Source of the DNA: Bacteroides sp. OM05-12
GTDB lineage: Bacteria > Bacteroidota > Bacteroidia > Bacteroidales > Bacteroidaceae
Direction of reading: 5' to 3'
DNA length: 64,000 nucleotides
NCBI RefSeq assembly: GCF_003438995.1
Contig: NZ_QSUN01000021.1
Coordinates: 7,070-71,069 of the forward strand
The position numbers and the translations under genes were made by a program. The notes beneath the pieces were generated by a model. That model saw only the letters and a program-made list of their open reading frames with translations, was not told where the DNA came from and searched no databases. Shown here one piece after another: positions 36,848 to 45,322 of the stretch. Each line of letters starts with the position of its first letter. Within the stretch, counting starts at the first letter, position 1.

Positions 36848-37927
36848 ATGATGCAGCAAGTAGAAAAACTGAAAGAAATAGTCAATCAAAACAGTATGGG
36901 GCATTTGCCTTTACCTTGTCGTATTGATTTAATGAAACAAATAGGTAATACACGGATAGTACAAAAGATATTATGCGAGTGTTGTAAGAAAGTTTATCTG
37001 CTCTTACCAAAGGAACTTGAAACGGAGAGCCTGTTATACACGGTTTTGTCCGAAATAGATAGTTATCTGTATAAGAACAAGGGAACTGCTGAAAACATAT
37101 TGATTTCGGTAGAACGGTTACGCAATTACGTAGAGCAATCTATTGATAGTCCCGAAGATATGGCAAGTTGGGCTATTATTGCTTTAGGATATGCTACCCG
37201 TTATGACGCAGCTTCCATATTAGCAATAGAGGATTATAATGGTGAAGATGATAATGCTTTCGACTTTGAAAGCTGGAATGTGGATTTTATATGCTCGGTA
37301 GCCTATTCTGGTAGCAATCCTTTTGTGGAAAATGGGAATGTAGAGAAACGCAAGGAATATTGGTTGTGGTATATAAAAATGACAGGAGAAATTGCTCAAA
37401 ATCCTAATGTTGAACATCTATCATTACCAGTATGCAAAAGCACAAATCCTTTAATTGATATACCAGCCCGTCATCAATTAGATTTACTAAAGACTAACAA
37501 AGGAATATCTTTTGATGATATTAGAGATTCAATTTTACTTCAAATTCCCAATGAAATAAAATGGGATTTCATAGATGTAGTATTCGTTTCATGTATCAGT
37601 TGTATGTTGAACATCCATTCTTCTACAGGAGAGAAAATAAATATTGGAAATACAATCCATAATGTATGCAATGATTTTAGACTGAAACGAAAAGAAATGT
37701 ATATACAATACCCAAAGGAAGGGGCTTGGTTTTCTCTAAAAATGGTCATTAACAAAAATAACTCTTACAAATTGGATTTCAATTATGACAATCTTGATGA
37801 AATCCCCGTTTATTTTCAAGTATTAGATTGGATTTTGAGCTTTTATTGCAAATTTCCACGAAGTAAAGAATACACCCCGCAGTGGCTAAGAAAAATAGTA
37901 GGAAGAAGAAAGCTGTATCTAACTTAG
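36848..37927 (+). CDS. cassette gene 5, Imm5-like domain fused to YezG/DUF600-like domain
   Basis: A 359-residue protein with two regions. Residues about 1-190 resemble Imm5 (MASWAIIALGYATRYDAASI, SWNVDFICSVAYSGSNPFVE, RKEYWLWYIK). The C-terminal half (from about 235) resembles YezG/DUF600 immunity proteins (GAWFSLKMVINKNNSYKLDF, then YDNLDEIP and TPQWLRKIVGRR). Both are families found next to polymorphic toxins. Fusing them gives one cassette with two specificities. Recognition of each half is from memory of family patterns, with the Imm5 half surer. It is flanked by sites 4 and 5. Confidence 0.75.
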   Translation: MMQQVEKLKEIVNQNSMGHLPLPCRIDLMKQIGNTRIVQKILCECCKKVYLLLPKELETESLLYTVLSEIDSYLYKNKGTAENILISVERLRNYVEQSIDSPEDMASWAIIALGYATRYDAASILAIEDYNGEDDNAFDFESWNVDFICSVAYSGSNPFVENGNVEKRKEYWLWYIKMTGEIAQNPNVEHLSLPVCKSTNPLIDIPARHQLDLLKTNKGISFDDIRDSILLQIPNEIKWDFIDVVFVSCISCMLNIHSSTGEKINIGNTIHNVCNDFRLKRKEMYIQYPKEGAWFSLKMVINKNNSYKLDFNYDNLDEIPVYFQVLDWILSFYCKFPRSKEYTPQWLRKIVGRRKLYLT

Positions 37928-37952
37928 TTTCTGTGAGTGGATAAATAATTTC

Positions 37953-38000
37953 GCTAACAACGCAGGATAACGGGCAAGCCGTTCCCTGCTAATCATTATA
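37953..38000 (+). repeat. attC-like site 5, compensatory stem
   Basis: GCTAACAACGCAGG, ATAACGG, GCAAG, CCGTT, CCCTGCTAATCATTAT. The inner stem is AACGG/CCGTT instead of AACGCT/AGCGTT, and GCAGG/CCTGC replaces GCAGG/CCCGC. Both arms changed together, so base pairing is conserved rather than sequence. Confidence 0.85.
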
Positions 38001-38009
38001 TGTAACAGT

Positions 38010-38342
38010 ATGGAATATCACGATAAAGAAATAACATCAATAGCATACCAAAAAGAAGATGCAACACTGACCTTTACTATATCAAACATTCGTTTGGTTT
38101 GTAAAGGTGTTGAATGGTGGGAATTATCTTCTTTTGATATTCAAAATGTCATATTGGAACTCAATATTTTCACGAACACCAACATACCTACCTATCTGAT
38201 TAGCGAGTATAGTTGGGTGAAGAATTATCAAACAAGAGATACTTTGAAGTTCATTCATATAGATTCATCTGTCGGAATGAATGGAATGATAGTAGCCAGT
38301 GATATTCAAGAAGTACATATAACGACGAAAGGTAACATCTAA
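38010..38342 (+). CDS. cassette gene 6, hypothetical
   Basis: A 110-residue beta-rich protein (ATLTFTISNIRLVCKGVEWW; ILELNIFTNTNIPTYLI). No family is recognised. Its stop (38340-38342) lies within site 6. It begins 10 bp after site 5. Confidence 0.68.
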   Translation: MEYHDKEITSIAYQKEDATLTFTISNIRLVCKGVEWWELSSFDIQNVILELNIFTNTNIPTYLISEYSWVKNYQTRDTLKFIHIDSSVGMNGMIVASDIQEVHITTKGNI

Positions 38343-38366
38343 CGATGCTCCTTTCTAACCATTATC
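38320..38366 (+). repeat. attC-like site 6 (divergent, paired stems)
   Basis: TAACGAC, then GAAAGG paired with CCTTTC, inner ACATC/GATG around TAAC, ending CTAACCATTAT. Sequence differs from site 4 but the two-stem plan is kept. The stop of cassette gene 6 is inside it. Confidence 0.7.
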
Positions 38367-38394
38367 ACTAATTGAACAACTAACAAACTAATAT

Positions 38395-38757
38395 ATGGAA
38401 TTAAAAGTTTTAGAAATTTCTTATGAGTTAGATAATGAAGAAGGTCTTAACGCCTTATTCTTTCAAACAAGTGAAGGCTATTATACTATATCAAGGTTGA
38501 AAGAAGAAGATAACCTTTATATGGAACTAAATAGTCAAGAGAACGGAAAGTATTTTGATACAGAATATTTTGATTGTAGTGTTAGAAACGGCTGTATATC
38601 TTTTAATGTGCCTGAAAATAGAAATTGGGATTTAGGAATATACCAAAATATAACTTTGCTGTTTTCTCCTGTGAATACAGATGAATTTAAGAGAATATCA
38701 ATGGTAGTCAGAAATATATTCACAGAAAGAACAGGTATGTATTATACAAATGAATAG
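38395..38757 (+). CDS. cassette gene 7, hypothetical
   Basis: A 120-residue acidic protein of alternating strands (MELKVLEISYELDNEEGLNA, YYTISRLKEEDNLYMELNSQ). It has some resemblance to Imm10-type immunity proteins, but too weak to name. It is flanked by sites 6 and 7. Confidence 0.68.
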   Translation: MELKVLEISYELDNEEGLNALFFQTSEGYYTISRLKEEDNLYMELNSQENGKYFDTEYFDCSVRNGCISFNVPENRNWDLGIYQNITLLFSPVNTDEFKRISMVVRNIFTERTGMYYTNE

Positions 38758-38772
38758 ATTAATAAAACTCAC

Positions 38773-38823
38773 TGATAACGAAGCAGGTTAACGCTTGACA
38801 GCGTTCCCCGCTTAGCCATTAGT
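38773..38823 (+). repeat. attC-like site 7
   Basis: GATAACGAAGCAGG, TTAACGCT, TGAC, AGCGTT, CCCCGCTTAGCCATTAGT. It is nearly identical to site 4 outside the loop. Confidence 0.88.
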
Positions 38824-38843
38824 AATCACAAAATTGTAACGAT

Positions 38844-39428
38844 ATGTACGAAACATTTTTGGAAAGAAATACAGATTGCATCAGACAAACAGTTGATGAT
38901 GCTTTCATTGCACAATATGCTGATATTGCGCCCGAAAGCCTAACCACCCTTTGGAAAGAAGTTGGATTGGGTATCTTTTGTAATGGATTATTCCGAATTA
39001 TCAACCCCGAAGAATTTCAGGATTTTGCAGATGAATATAACTCGGATTCATTCAATAAGACTGTTTTGCCATTTATGGCAACAGCTTTCGGGGACATATT
39101 CGTCTATGCGAATCATTCCATTATCGGGGATTACGTCATTTATATAAATGTAAGATACGGAACATACAAAAACTTGGGCAACAACATTGCACTACTTCTC
39201 AATAAATGTGTATTCAATAAAAGTATTTTAAAAGCATGGTTTAAGGTAGAACACTATGCTGAAATTAAAGATAAAGTTGGTCTGCCGCAATTAGATGAAT
39301 GTTTAGGATATGTTCCGGCATTGGCATTGGGCGGCACTGAAACTGATGATAATATCCAAATTCTAAAAATCGTACCGTATATTGAAATCATTGCTCAATC
39401 AATCGGAGAGTTTGAAAGAATAGAATAA
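38844..39428 (+). CDS. cassette gene 8, GAD-like/Tdi1 immunity protein
   Basis: A 194-residue protein with an N-terminal GAD-like domain (SLTTLWKEVGLGIFCNGLFR, INPEEFQDF) and a C-terminal Tdi1-type domain (FMATAFGDIFVYAN, DECLGYVPALALGG). Tdi1 is the immunity protein for the Tde1 DNase of type VI secretion in Agrobacterium; other members guard against related effectors. It is clearly paralogous to cassette gene 10. No toxin gene accompanies it. Confidence 0.85.
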   Translation: MYETFLERNTDCIRQTVDDAFIAQYADIAPESLTTLWKEVGLGIFCNGLFRIINPEEFQDFADEYNSDSFNKTVLPFMATAFGDIFVYANHSIIGDYVIYINVRYGTYKNLGNNIALLLNKCVFNKSILKAWFKVEHYAEIKDKVGLPQLDECLGYVPALALGGTETDDNIQILKIVPYIEIIAQSIGEFERIE

Positions 39429-39433
39429 TAGAT

Positions 39434-39482
39434 TACTAACATCGCAGGATAACGCTTACAGCGTTCCCCGCTTAGCCATTAT
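39434..39482 (+). repeat. attC-like site 8
   Basis: TACTAACATCGCAGG, ATAACGCT, TTAC, AGCGTT, CCCCGCTTAGCCATTATA. The centre is identical to site 4; the outer bases vary. It starts 5 bp after the stop of cassette gene 8. Confidence 0.88.
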
Positions 39483-39500
39483 AAACATAAATGAAGTATT

Positions 39501-39932
39501 ATGGAAGATATAGACATCCTAAATAAATTCGACAATGATAAATTGATAGACGTAGTGAAAAATTATAAGCGTTATGGCTATGACGATGAACTTCGTGATT
39601 ATGCCATCCACTTATTAGAAAAGAGAGGTTGGAGCAGAGAAGATTTGCAACAGTTCGGTTATTTAACAAACTATAATTATGATGAAGCCGAAAAGCAGTA
39701 TAAAGCATACAGCCGAAATTCATTAATTGGTATTTGTACGCTTGTGTTTAGTGGGGGAATTTTAGCTGTTGTTTATTTAATCTTTCTAATTCTAGCTTAC
39801 CGGAATGTTGCTAAATTCTATAAGGCGTTAGGGCGCAATGAAGATGAAACAGCATTATTCAACGCTCTTGGCGTACTGGCTTATTTTCATCTAAAAGGAA
39901 AAATGAAAGAAGAATTGAAAGGAGTAAGATAA
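39501..39932 (+). CDS. cassette gene 9, membrane protein
   Basis: A 143-residue protein with an acidic helical N-terminus (MEDIDILNKFDNDKLIDVVK to about 70) and a hydrophobic hairpin or long helix (LIGICTLVFSGGILAVVYLIFLILAY), then a charged tail. It could be an immunity protein against a membrane-acting effector, as small membrane proteins often serve that role. No family is named. Confidence 0.68.
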   Translation: MEDIDILNKFDNDKLIDVVKNYKRYGYDDELRDYAIHLLEKRGWSREDLQQFGYLTNYNYDEAEKQYKAYSRNSLIGICTLVFSGGILAVVYLIFLILAYRNVAKFYKALGRNEDETALFNALGVLAYFHLKGKMKEELKGVR

Positions 39933-39939
39933 ATATACA

Positions 39940-39977
39940 ACAATCATCTATGCGCAGTTATCTGAATCACATTAGTA
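39940..39977 (+). repeat. degenerate attC-like site 9
   Basis: GCAGTTATCTGAAT (39954-39967) followed by CACATTAGT. Only the CATTAG end is shared with the others, but the 14-mer recurs with one change at 40994-41007. Confidence 0.45.
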
Positions 39978-39999
39978 AAACAATTAAAGGATAAACATT

Positions 40000-40596
40000 A
40001 TGTACGAGAGGTTTTTAAGTCAGAATATGGAATGTAAGAGGCAGGTAGCGGATGATGCTTTTCTTGCAAAGTATGTCGATATAGCCCCTAAAGAATTGAT
40101 TGCTTTGTGGCAAGAAGCCGGATTGGGTATCTTTTGCAATGGACTGTTCCGTATAGTGAATCCGGCAGATTATCAAGAGTTCGTGAACCAATATTACCAA
40201 CGGGAGTATAATGAAGCTGCAATCCCTTTCATGGTAACGGCTTTCGGGGATTTGTTCGTATATATCAAAAGTAGCCAAAAGCAACTTGGCAATCACATCG
40301 TTTTTCTGAATATACGGTATGGGACATTCCAAATTTTCACAGATAACTTTAATCTGCTGTTCAACATTCTTTTATTCAAGAATGATTCTTTGGAGTTCAG
40401 ATATAAGTTAGGGCTATATCCCCGAATAAAAGAAAAGCTGGGTGCGCTGCAAGGCGATGAATGTTTTGGTTATGTTCCCGTCTTGTCAACAGGTGGAGAA
40501 GAAACAGACGAACATATACAAGTAGTTAAAATCTTTCCATACATTAACATGGCGGCTCAATTCATCGGTGAATTTGAACGTTTTGAAGCAAGGTGA
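40000..40596 (+). CDS. cassette gene 10, GAD-like/Tdi1 immunity protein (paralogue)
   Basis: A 198-residue protein, clear paralogue of cassette gene 8: ELIALWQEAGLGIFCNGLFR and FMVTAFGDLFVY align directly, as does DECFGYVPVLSTGG. Divergence is spread along the length, as in a family of immunity proteins with different specificities. Codon use is a little richer in G+C than gene 8. It is followed by gene 11 after 29 bp with no attC-like site between them, so genes 10 and 11 may share one cassette. Confidence 0.85.
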   Translation: MYERFLSQNMECKRQVADDAFLAKYVDIAPKELIALWQEAGLGIFCNGLFRIVNPADYQEFVNQYYQREYNEAAIPFMVTAFGDLFVYIKSSQKQLGNHIVFLNIRYGTFQIFTDNFNLLFNILLFKNDSLEFRYKLGLYPRIKEKLGALQGDECFGYVPVLSTGGEETDEHIQVVKIFPYINMAAQFIGEFERFEAR

Positions 40597-40625
40597 TTTA
40601 ATAATTAAAGTCATAATGTTGAAAC

Positions 40626-40982
40626 ATGAAAACAATAATGCCATATAAAAGAATTGAAAACGCTCTGTTTGCTATTATTTCTCTACTGGTGGGATGGCGT
40701 ATCACTTCTTACTATACATCTGCTTTGCCCGATTTCGACATAGCGGCTAACGATATATTAATAACGATTAAATGCAAAGTGCTGACATTTGTATTATGGG
40801 GGATTATGTTATTCCTTTTCCGCTTCATCGGAAAACAAGTGGATGATACACAGAAAAGGCGGTTGTTCAAGATAACTGCCGTGTTGGTATATTGGTTAAT
40901 CCTGTGGGGTATCTGCTACTACCAATGCGCCATAAAAGCGGTGCAAAACTGGAATGATATGATGAACGGGAATGTCGGATAG
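40626..40982 (+). CDS. cassette gene 11, three-helix membrane protein
   Basis: A 118-residue protein with about three hydrophobic helices (ALFAIISLLVGWRITSYY; VLTFVLWGIMLFLFRFIG; AVLVYWLILWGICYYQCAI). It is unrecognised and lies at the 3' end of the array. An inner-membrane immunity role is possible by context. Confidence 0.68.
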   Translation: MKTIMPYKRIENALFAIISLLVGWRITSYYTSALPDFDIAANDILITIKCKVLTFVLWGIMLFLFRFIGKQVDDTQKRRLFKITAVLVYWLILWGICYYQCAIKAVQNWNDMMNGNVG

Positions 40983-41017
40983 CCTAAGCATTTGCAGTTA
41001 TCCGAATACCGTTGCTG
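40977..41017 (+). repeat. degenerate terminal site 10
   Basis: CGGATA (40977-40982) pairs with TATCCG (40999-41004). The 14-mer GCAGTTATCCGAAT matches site 9. This marks the 3' limit of the array. Confidence 0.45.
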
Positions 41018-41061
41018 ACAATAAAGAAGAATAGAATGTACCAACATAGTTCTAAATCATT

Positions 41062-41910
41062 ATGAAAACAATTACCGGATTTTTACTATCCAAAGCGGCG
41101 GAGCGTCCGGAGATATTGCCCCCTGTGCAAGAATTGGCGGACAAGATACAATGGCTGGCAAATAACAGCCGTTCACTGAAAGAGTTGGAAACCTTAGAAC
41201 AGTTTGCCGGAAATAGTGAACTGCTGCGCTTCGTCACCAACAGCCTGAAAGAAAGCAGAGAACTGCCGACATTGGAACAGCAGGATTATAAAACCTATAT
41301 TTTCCTCTTGGCATATTGTCCCGAAGATTTCGCTTTCTTCTATCTTAAAGAAAACCTTGTAGTACCTTATATCGAGCAAAACAAGCTGGACGAACTGTTG
41401 TTCTTTACCGATATGCTCCGGCAGGTTTTCGACAATCACAGATACTTGTCGGGTGTCTATAACTGGGTGTGCGACTACTTCTTTCAGGCACGGCGGGAAG
41501 TCTATCACGGAAAAGGCAGCCACATCACCGATGAACAGTTCCGCCGTGCCGAACGAAACCTGAAATACCTGCGACAGCGGTCATTCCGGGAAATGGTGCA
41601 GATAAAAGGCTATAAAGTCTATTCGCCGACCGTCCTTGCCAAATGCTGTAATATGGAATATCGTTCGTTCCGCCGCAGGTTCAAGGCGGAATTTGGAAAA
41701 ACACTGTGCCAGTGGATACGTGAACAGCGGGTAAAGGAGATAGCCTACCTGCTGGAATATACAGACAAAAGATTATTGGAGATTGCAGAGGACACCGGGT
41801 TTTCGTCCGCCAGCAACCTGAACGATTTCTGTGTGAAATATATGCTCGGAACTCCCGGCGTGCTGCGTAAACACCTGAAAGGACAACGGAATGTTCACCA
41901 TGAAGAATAG
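41062..41910 (+). CDS. AraC-type transcriptional regulator
   Basis: A 282-residue protein. The C-terminal 100 residues are an AraC/XylS double HTH (SPTVLAKCCNMEYRSFRRRFKAEFGKTL and LEYTDKRLLEIAEDTGFSSASNLNDF). The first 170 residues are helical with no sugar-binding cupin. It lies 76 bp upstream of rteC on the same strand and, unlike the array genes, has conjugative-element base composition. It probably regulates the element. Confidence 0.82.
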   Translation: MKTITGFLLSKAAERPEILPPVQELADKIQWLANNSRSLKELETLEQFAGNSELLRFVTNSLKESRELPTLEQQDYKTYIFLLAYCPEDFAFFYLKENLVVPYIEQNKLDELLFFTDMLRQVFDNHRYLSGVYNWVCDYFFQARREVYHGKGSHITDEQFRRAERNLKYLRQRSFREMVQIKGYKVYSPTVLAKCCNMEYRSFRRRFKAEFGKTLCQWIREQRVKEIAYLLEYTDKRLLEIAEDTGFSSASNLNDFCVKYMLGTPGVLRKHLKGQRNVHHEE

Positions 41911-41986
41911 AATGTGAAAAATGAAGAATAAAGCAGTGATTTAAAGCCTGTAACTTTGCGCCCGATTAATAAAGGAACGATTAATT

Positions 41987-42844
41987 ATGGGACAACAGAA
42001 TTTGAACGAATACTTTACCGACCTTTTGCAAAAGGTGGATTTACAGATACAGGATTTTGAAGATAACAACAACGACCCTTTCAGCCTGTGCAAACAGGTC
42101 ATTGACTACCTGCAAGAAATCATAGGGGAACTGAAAACCTTTATCATTTCCTACTCTTTCACCAGCAAGGAAGAAGAAATTTATTTCTTCAAAGAGCAAA
42201 AGCCAATAATAGCAAGTAAAATTATCTATTACAATACGGTTTACCAGTTTGAACTGCGTTTTCCGAACGGCAGCGAAGAAACGCAAAAGGAGTTCATTAT
42301 GGCGGAAACCGACCGGATTTTGGCGCATTTCCAACGTAATATAAGTTTCTACCAGTATTACCGGACAAAAGCCACCTATTTAGACCATAAATATTTCCTG
42401 CGTGGGAAACCTGACATTCATATCCTTATAGACAATTTCTATTATGAAGCAGACCCACAGTTCAGCACCAGTTATGATTATAAGGTAGCCAAAATTTTAG
42501 CTATCGAACTGTTTGCCATCTACCTCACCAACCGATTGAATGAACTTGAACGGCGTTTCCAACGCCAGCAGGTCAAAAACGGGAATATAAAGAAGCTGCT
42601 CCGGTGGACGGGGACAAAACGGGCATTGGTGGAACTTATCTACGCACTCTACACCAATGGCGATTTCAATAAGGGAACGGTTGATATAAAGGACATTGTA
42701 TCTTGCTTTGAAGATATGTTCGACATAGATTTAGGTGATTTCTACCATACCTACATGGAACTTAAATCCCGGACAAATGACCGGACACACTACCTGAACA
42801 CCCTGCAAAAACGACTGTTGCGCCGGATGGAAGAACAGGAGTAA
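41987..42844 (+). CDS. rteC: RteC family regulator
   Basis: A 285-residue protein of the RteC family. In CTnDOT, RteC activates the excision operon. Landmarks are the N-terminal helical part, EIYFFKEQKPIIASKIIYYN, KATYLDHKYFLRGKPDIHIL and the C-terminal KKLLRWTGTKRALVELIYAL. A TAACTTTG -7-like box lies at 41951-41958. Here it precedes an excisionase-like HTH gene by about 105 bp, the expected position for its target. No rteA/rteB or tetQ is seen. Confidence 0.92.
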   Translation: MGQQNLNEYFTDLLQKVDLQIQDFEDNNNDPFSLCKQVIDYLQEIIGELKTFIISYSFTSKEEEIYFFKEQKPIIASKIIYYNTVYQFELRFPNGSEETQKEFIMAETDRILAHFQRNISFYQYYRTKATYLDHKYFLRGKPDIHILIDNFYYEADPQFSTSYDYKVAKILAIELFAIYLTNRLNELERRFQRQQVKNGNIKKLLRWTGTKRALVELIYALYTNGDFNKGTVDIKDIVSCFEDMFDIDLGDFYHTYMELKSRTNDRTHYLNTLQKRLLRRMEEQE

Positions 42845-42948
42845 ACCTTATCCGATTAACAAACTTTATTTCGCCACAGGTGGGTTCGCCTGTGGCTTTT
42901 TATTTTCCCGAACCGTCCAACTTTGCAGCAAATCAATTAGTTAATAAA

Positions 42949-43308
42949 ATGGACGTAATAACAGTAGAAACAAAAGCCTTTAAGGAATTGATGGCAAAAA
43001 TCAATGTGATTGCCAATTATGTATTTTCCCGTCAGGATGACTGCAAAGAGAATGAGGATGATATTTGGGTGGATAGTTACGAAGTATGTACTTTCTTGAA
43101 AATCAGCGACCGCACCCTGCAACGGCTTCGTTCCAAAGGAGAAATAGCCTACTCTACCATCAGGGGACGCAATTTCTATAAAATCGGTGAAATAAAACGG
43201 TTGCTGGAAAGCCGTTTGATAAAGAGCAATGACGAATGTATGCGTAACCTGATAACCAACCACAAGCTATATGTTAAGGAAAGACGAAATCTTAGAGAGG
43301 ACAAATAA
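42949..43308 (+). CDS. helix-turn-helix protein (excisionase-like)
   Basis: A 119-residue DNA-binding protein started at ATG 42949 (MDVITVETKAFKELM); upstream in-frame codons lie in the leader. A MerR/Xis-type winged HTH is visible (EVCTFLKISDRTLQRLRSKGEIAYSTIRGRNFYKIGEIKRLLES). Such proteins in CTnDOT-type elements act as excision factors or regulators. It overlaps the primase gene by 38 bp. Confidence 0.85.
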   Translation: MDVITVETKAFKELMAKINVIANYVFSRQDDCKENEDDIWVDSYEVCTFLKISDRTLQRLRSKGEIAYSTIRGRNFYKIGEIKRLLESRLIKSNDECMRNLITNHKLYVKERRNLREDK

Positions 43309-45310
43309 CGGTCTGAACGTATTTAAACATTATATTCCCGGCACGTGGCGGGTCGGTCGTAATTTCCTTAATCCATTGTATGAGGACAGCAAAGCGTCCT
43401 GTAACATCTATTTTGACCGCCGTAGCAACAGTTATAAGCTGAAAGACTTCGGCAATGACGATTATTCCGGCGACTGCTTCTTTTTTGTGGGTATGCTCAA
43501 AGGGCTGGACTGTAACAATTCAAGCAGTTTCATAGAAATTTTGCGGATTATAGACCGGGATTTGTCACTGGGGCTTTCAGAGGGTAATCCCATACCTGTA
43601 CCTAAAACATTCAAAGAACCGGAAAAGCCTGTGCCTGCTCCGGTAGAACGTACTGGCAGACCGTACACATTTAAGGAAAGGAAACTTACCGCTTCCGAAC
43701 TGGAATACTGGCAACAATACGGCATTACCCCTGAAATACTGGAACAGTATAAAGTCTGTTCAGTGGTTCAGTTCCAAAGTGAAAATGCGGATGGCAATCC
43801 GTTTTCTTATTCTTCCACTAAGGAAGAACCCATTTACGGGTATAAGAACAAACGCTTCATCAAACTGTACAGACCGTTTTCAAAGACCCGCTTTCTATAT
43901 GGCGGAAATATCGGCGAAAGCTATTGCTTCGGGCTGGAACAGCTACCCAGTAAAGGCGATACCCTGTTTATTACGGGCGGGGAAAAAGATGTCATGTCAC
44001 TGGCAGCGCATGGTTTCCATGCGATTTGCTTCAATAGCGAAACGGTAACTGTTCCGCCGAACATCATTTATAAACTTACATTCCGGTTTAAACATATCAT
44101 ATTGCTTTACGATATGGATGCTACCGGAGTGGAAAGCGCAAAAAAGCATGAGAAACAACTCTGTGAATACGGTGTGAAACGGTTGCTTCTCCCTTTGCAG
44201 GGGACAAAAGCGGAAAAGGACATTTCCGATTATTTCCGGGCGGGTAACAGCCGGGAAAATTTCATCAAACTATTTATCGACTTCTTAGATACAATCTATA
44301 ATGAAACAATGACTATGCTTAAATCGTGTGAGATTGATTTTAATAATCCTCCGGCAAAAGCGCAGGAAATTATTTCGGCGGGTGACGTTCCACTGGGAAC
44401 ACAGGGGAACTTGTGCTGCATCACTGGCGGAGAGGGAACAGGGAAAAGTAACTATGTGGCTGCACTGGTGGCAGGTTCAATCCGTCCGGCGGATATTCAG
44501 ATTGATACGCTGGGTATCAATGTAAGTGAGAACACGAAACATAAAGCCGTCCTGCTTTATGATACGGAACAATCGGAAGTACAACTGTTCAAGAATGTAA
44601 CCAACCTGATAAAGAGGGCGAAACAGACCGACAAACCGGATGAATTTAAGGCTTTCTGCCTTACGGGTATGTCCCGCAAAGAGCGTCTGCACGCCATTGT
44701 TCAGAGCATGGACAGGTATTATTTCCAATATGGGGGTATTCAGTTGGTAGTGATAGATGGTATTGCAGACCTTGTAAGATGTGCCAATGACGAAGCGGAA
44801 AGCGTGGCAATCATAGATGAACTTTACCGACTGGCAGGGATATATAAGACCTGTATCATCTGCGTGCTGCATTTCGTACCCAACGGATTGAAACTGCGGG
44901 GGCATTTAGGCTCGGAACTACAACGCAAAGCGGCTGCCATCCTCTCGATAGAAAAAGACGAAGACCCAGCTTTGTCGGTAGTGAAAGCCCTGAAAGTAAG
45001 GGATGGTAGCCCGTTGGATGTTCCCTTGATGCTCTTTGCTTGGGACAAAGCAGCCGGGATGCACCTTTACAAAGGAGAAAAGACCCGTGAAGAAAAAGAG
45101 AAGCGCAAGGAAAAGGAACTGGTCGGGGTTGCCCGTGACGTGTTCGGCAGGCAGGAACATATAACCTACATAGACCTGTGCGAACAGATACAGCAGATTT
45201 TGGACGTGAAAGAACGCACCGCAAAAAGCTATATCCGTTTCATGCGGGAACGGGATATTATCATTAAAGACCCGTCCAACCAAAGTTATTTTATGATTGG
45301 TATAATTTAA
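43271..45310 (+). CDS. TOPRIM primase with RecA-like ATPase domain
   Basis: A 679-residue DNA-processing protein. The N-terminal 100 residues are a basic DNA-binding region. The TOPRIM domain (FITGGEKDVMSLAAHGFHAI near 233, LLYDMDATG further on) supplies the acidic metal ligands of DnaG-type primases. A RecA/DnaB-like ATPase follows (TGGEGTGKS near 384; Walker B VVIDGIADLV). The C-terminus has an HTH-like region. It probably primes replacement-strand synthesis or replicates the excised element. Confidence 0.82.
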   Translation: MLRKDEILERTNNGLNVFKHYIPGTWRVGRNFLNPLYEDSKASCNIYFDRRSNSYKLKDFGNDDYSGDCFFFVGMLKGLDCNNSSSFIEILRIIDRDLSLGLSEGNPIPVPKTFKEPEKPVPAPVERTGRPYTFKERKLTASELEYWQQYGITPEILEQYKVCSVVQFQSENADGNPFSYSSTKEEPIYGYKNKRFIKLYRPFSKTRFLYGGNIGESYCFGLEQLPSKGDTLFITGGEKDVMSLAAHGFHAICFNSETVTVPPNIIYKLTFRFKHIILLYDMDATGVESAKKHEKQLCEYGVKRLLLPLQGTKAEKDISDYFRAGNSRENFIKLFIDFLDTIYNETMTMLKSCEIDFNNPPAKAQEIISAGDVPLGTQGNLCCITGGEGTGKSNYVAALVAGSIRPADIQIDTLGINVSENTKHKAVLLYDTEQSEVQLFKNVTNLIKRAKQTDKPDEFKAFCLTGMSRKERLHAIVQSMDRYYFQYGGIQLVVIDGIADLVRCANDEAESVAIIDELYRLAGIYKTCIICVLHFVPNGLKLRGHLGSELQRKAAAILSIEKDEDPALSVVKALKVRDGSPLDVPLMLFAWDKAAGMHLYKGEKTREEKEKRKEKELVGVARDVFGRQEHITYIDLCEQIQQILDVKERTAKSYIRFMRERDIIIKDPSNQSYFMIGII

Positions 45311-45322
45311 TCAGGCAGCCTT

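Noticed and set aside
34203..41017. CRISPR array
   Set aside because: Repeats are spaced by whole genes of varied size, vary in sequence and form hairpins with cassette logic; no cas genes.
34203..41017. Classical class 1 integron
   Set aside because: The sites end in CATTAG rather than GTTRRRY, and the recombinase is not next to the first site.
44856..45224. Long minus-strand frames opposite the primase gene
   Set aside because: They are frame shadows of a gene with TOPRIM and Walker motifs.
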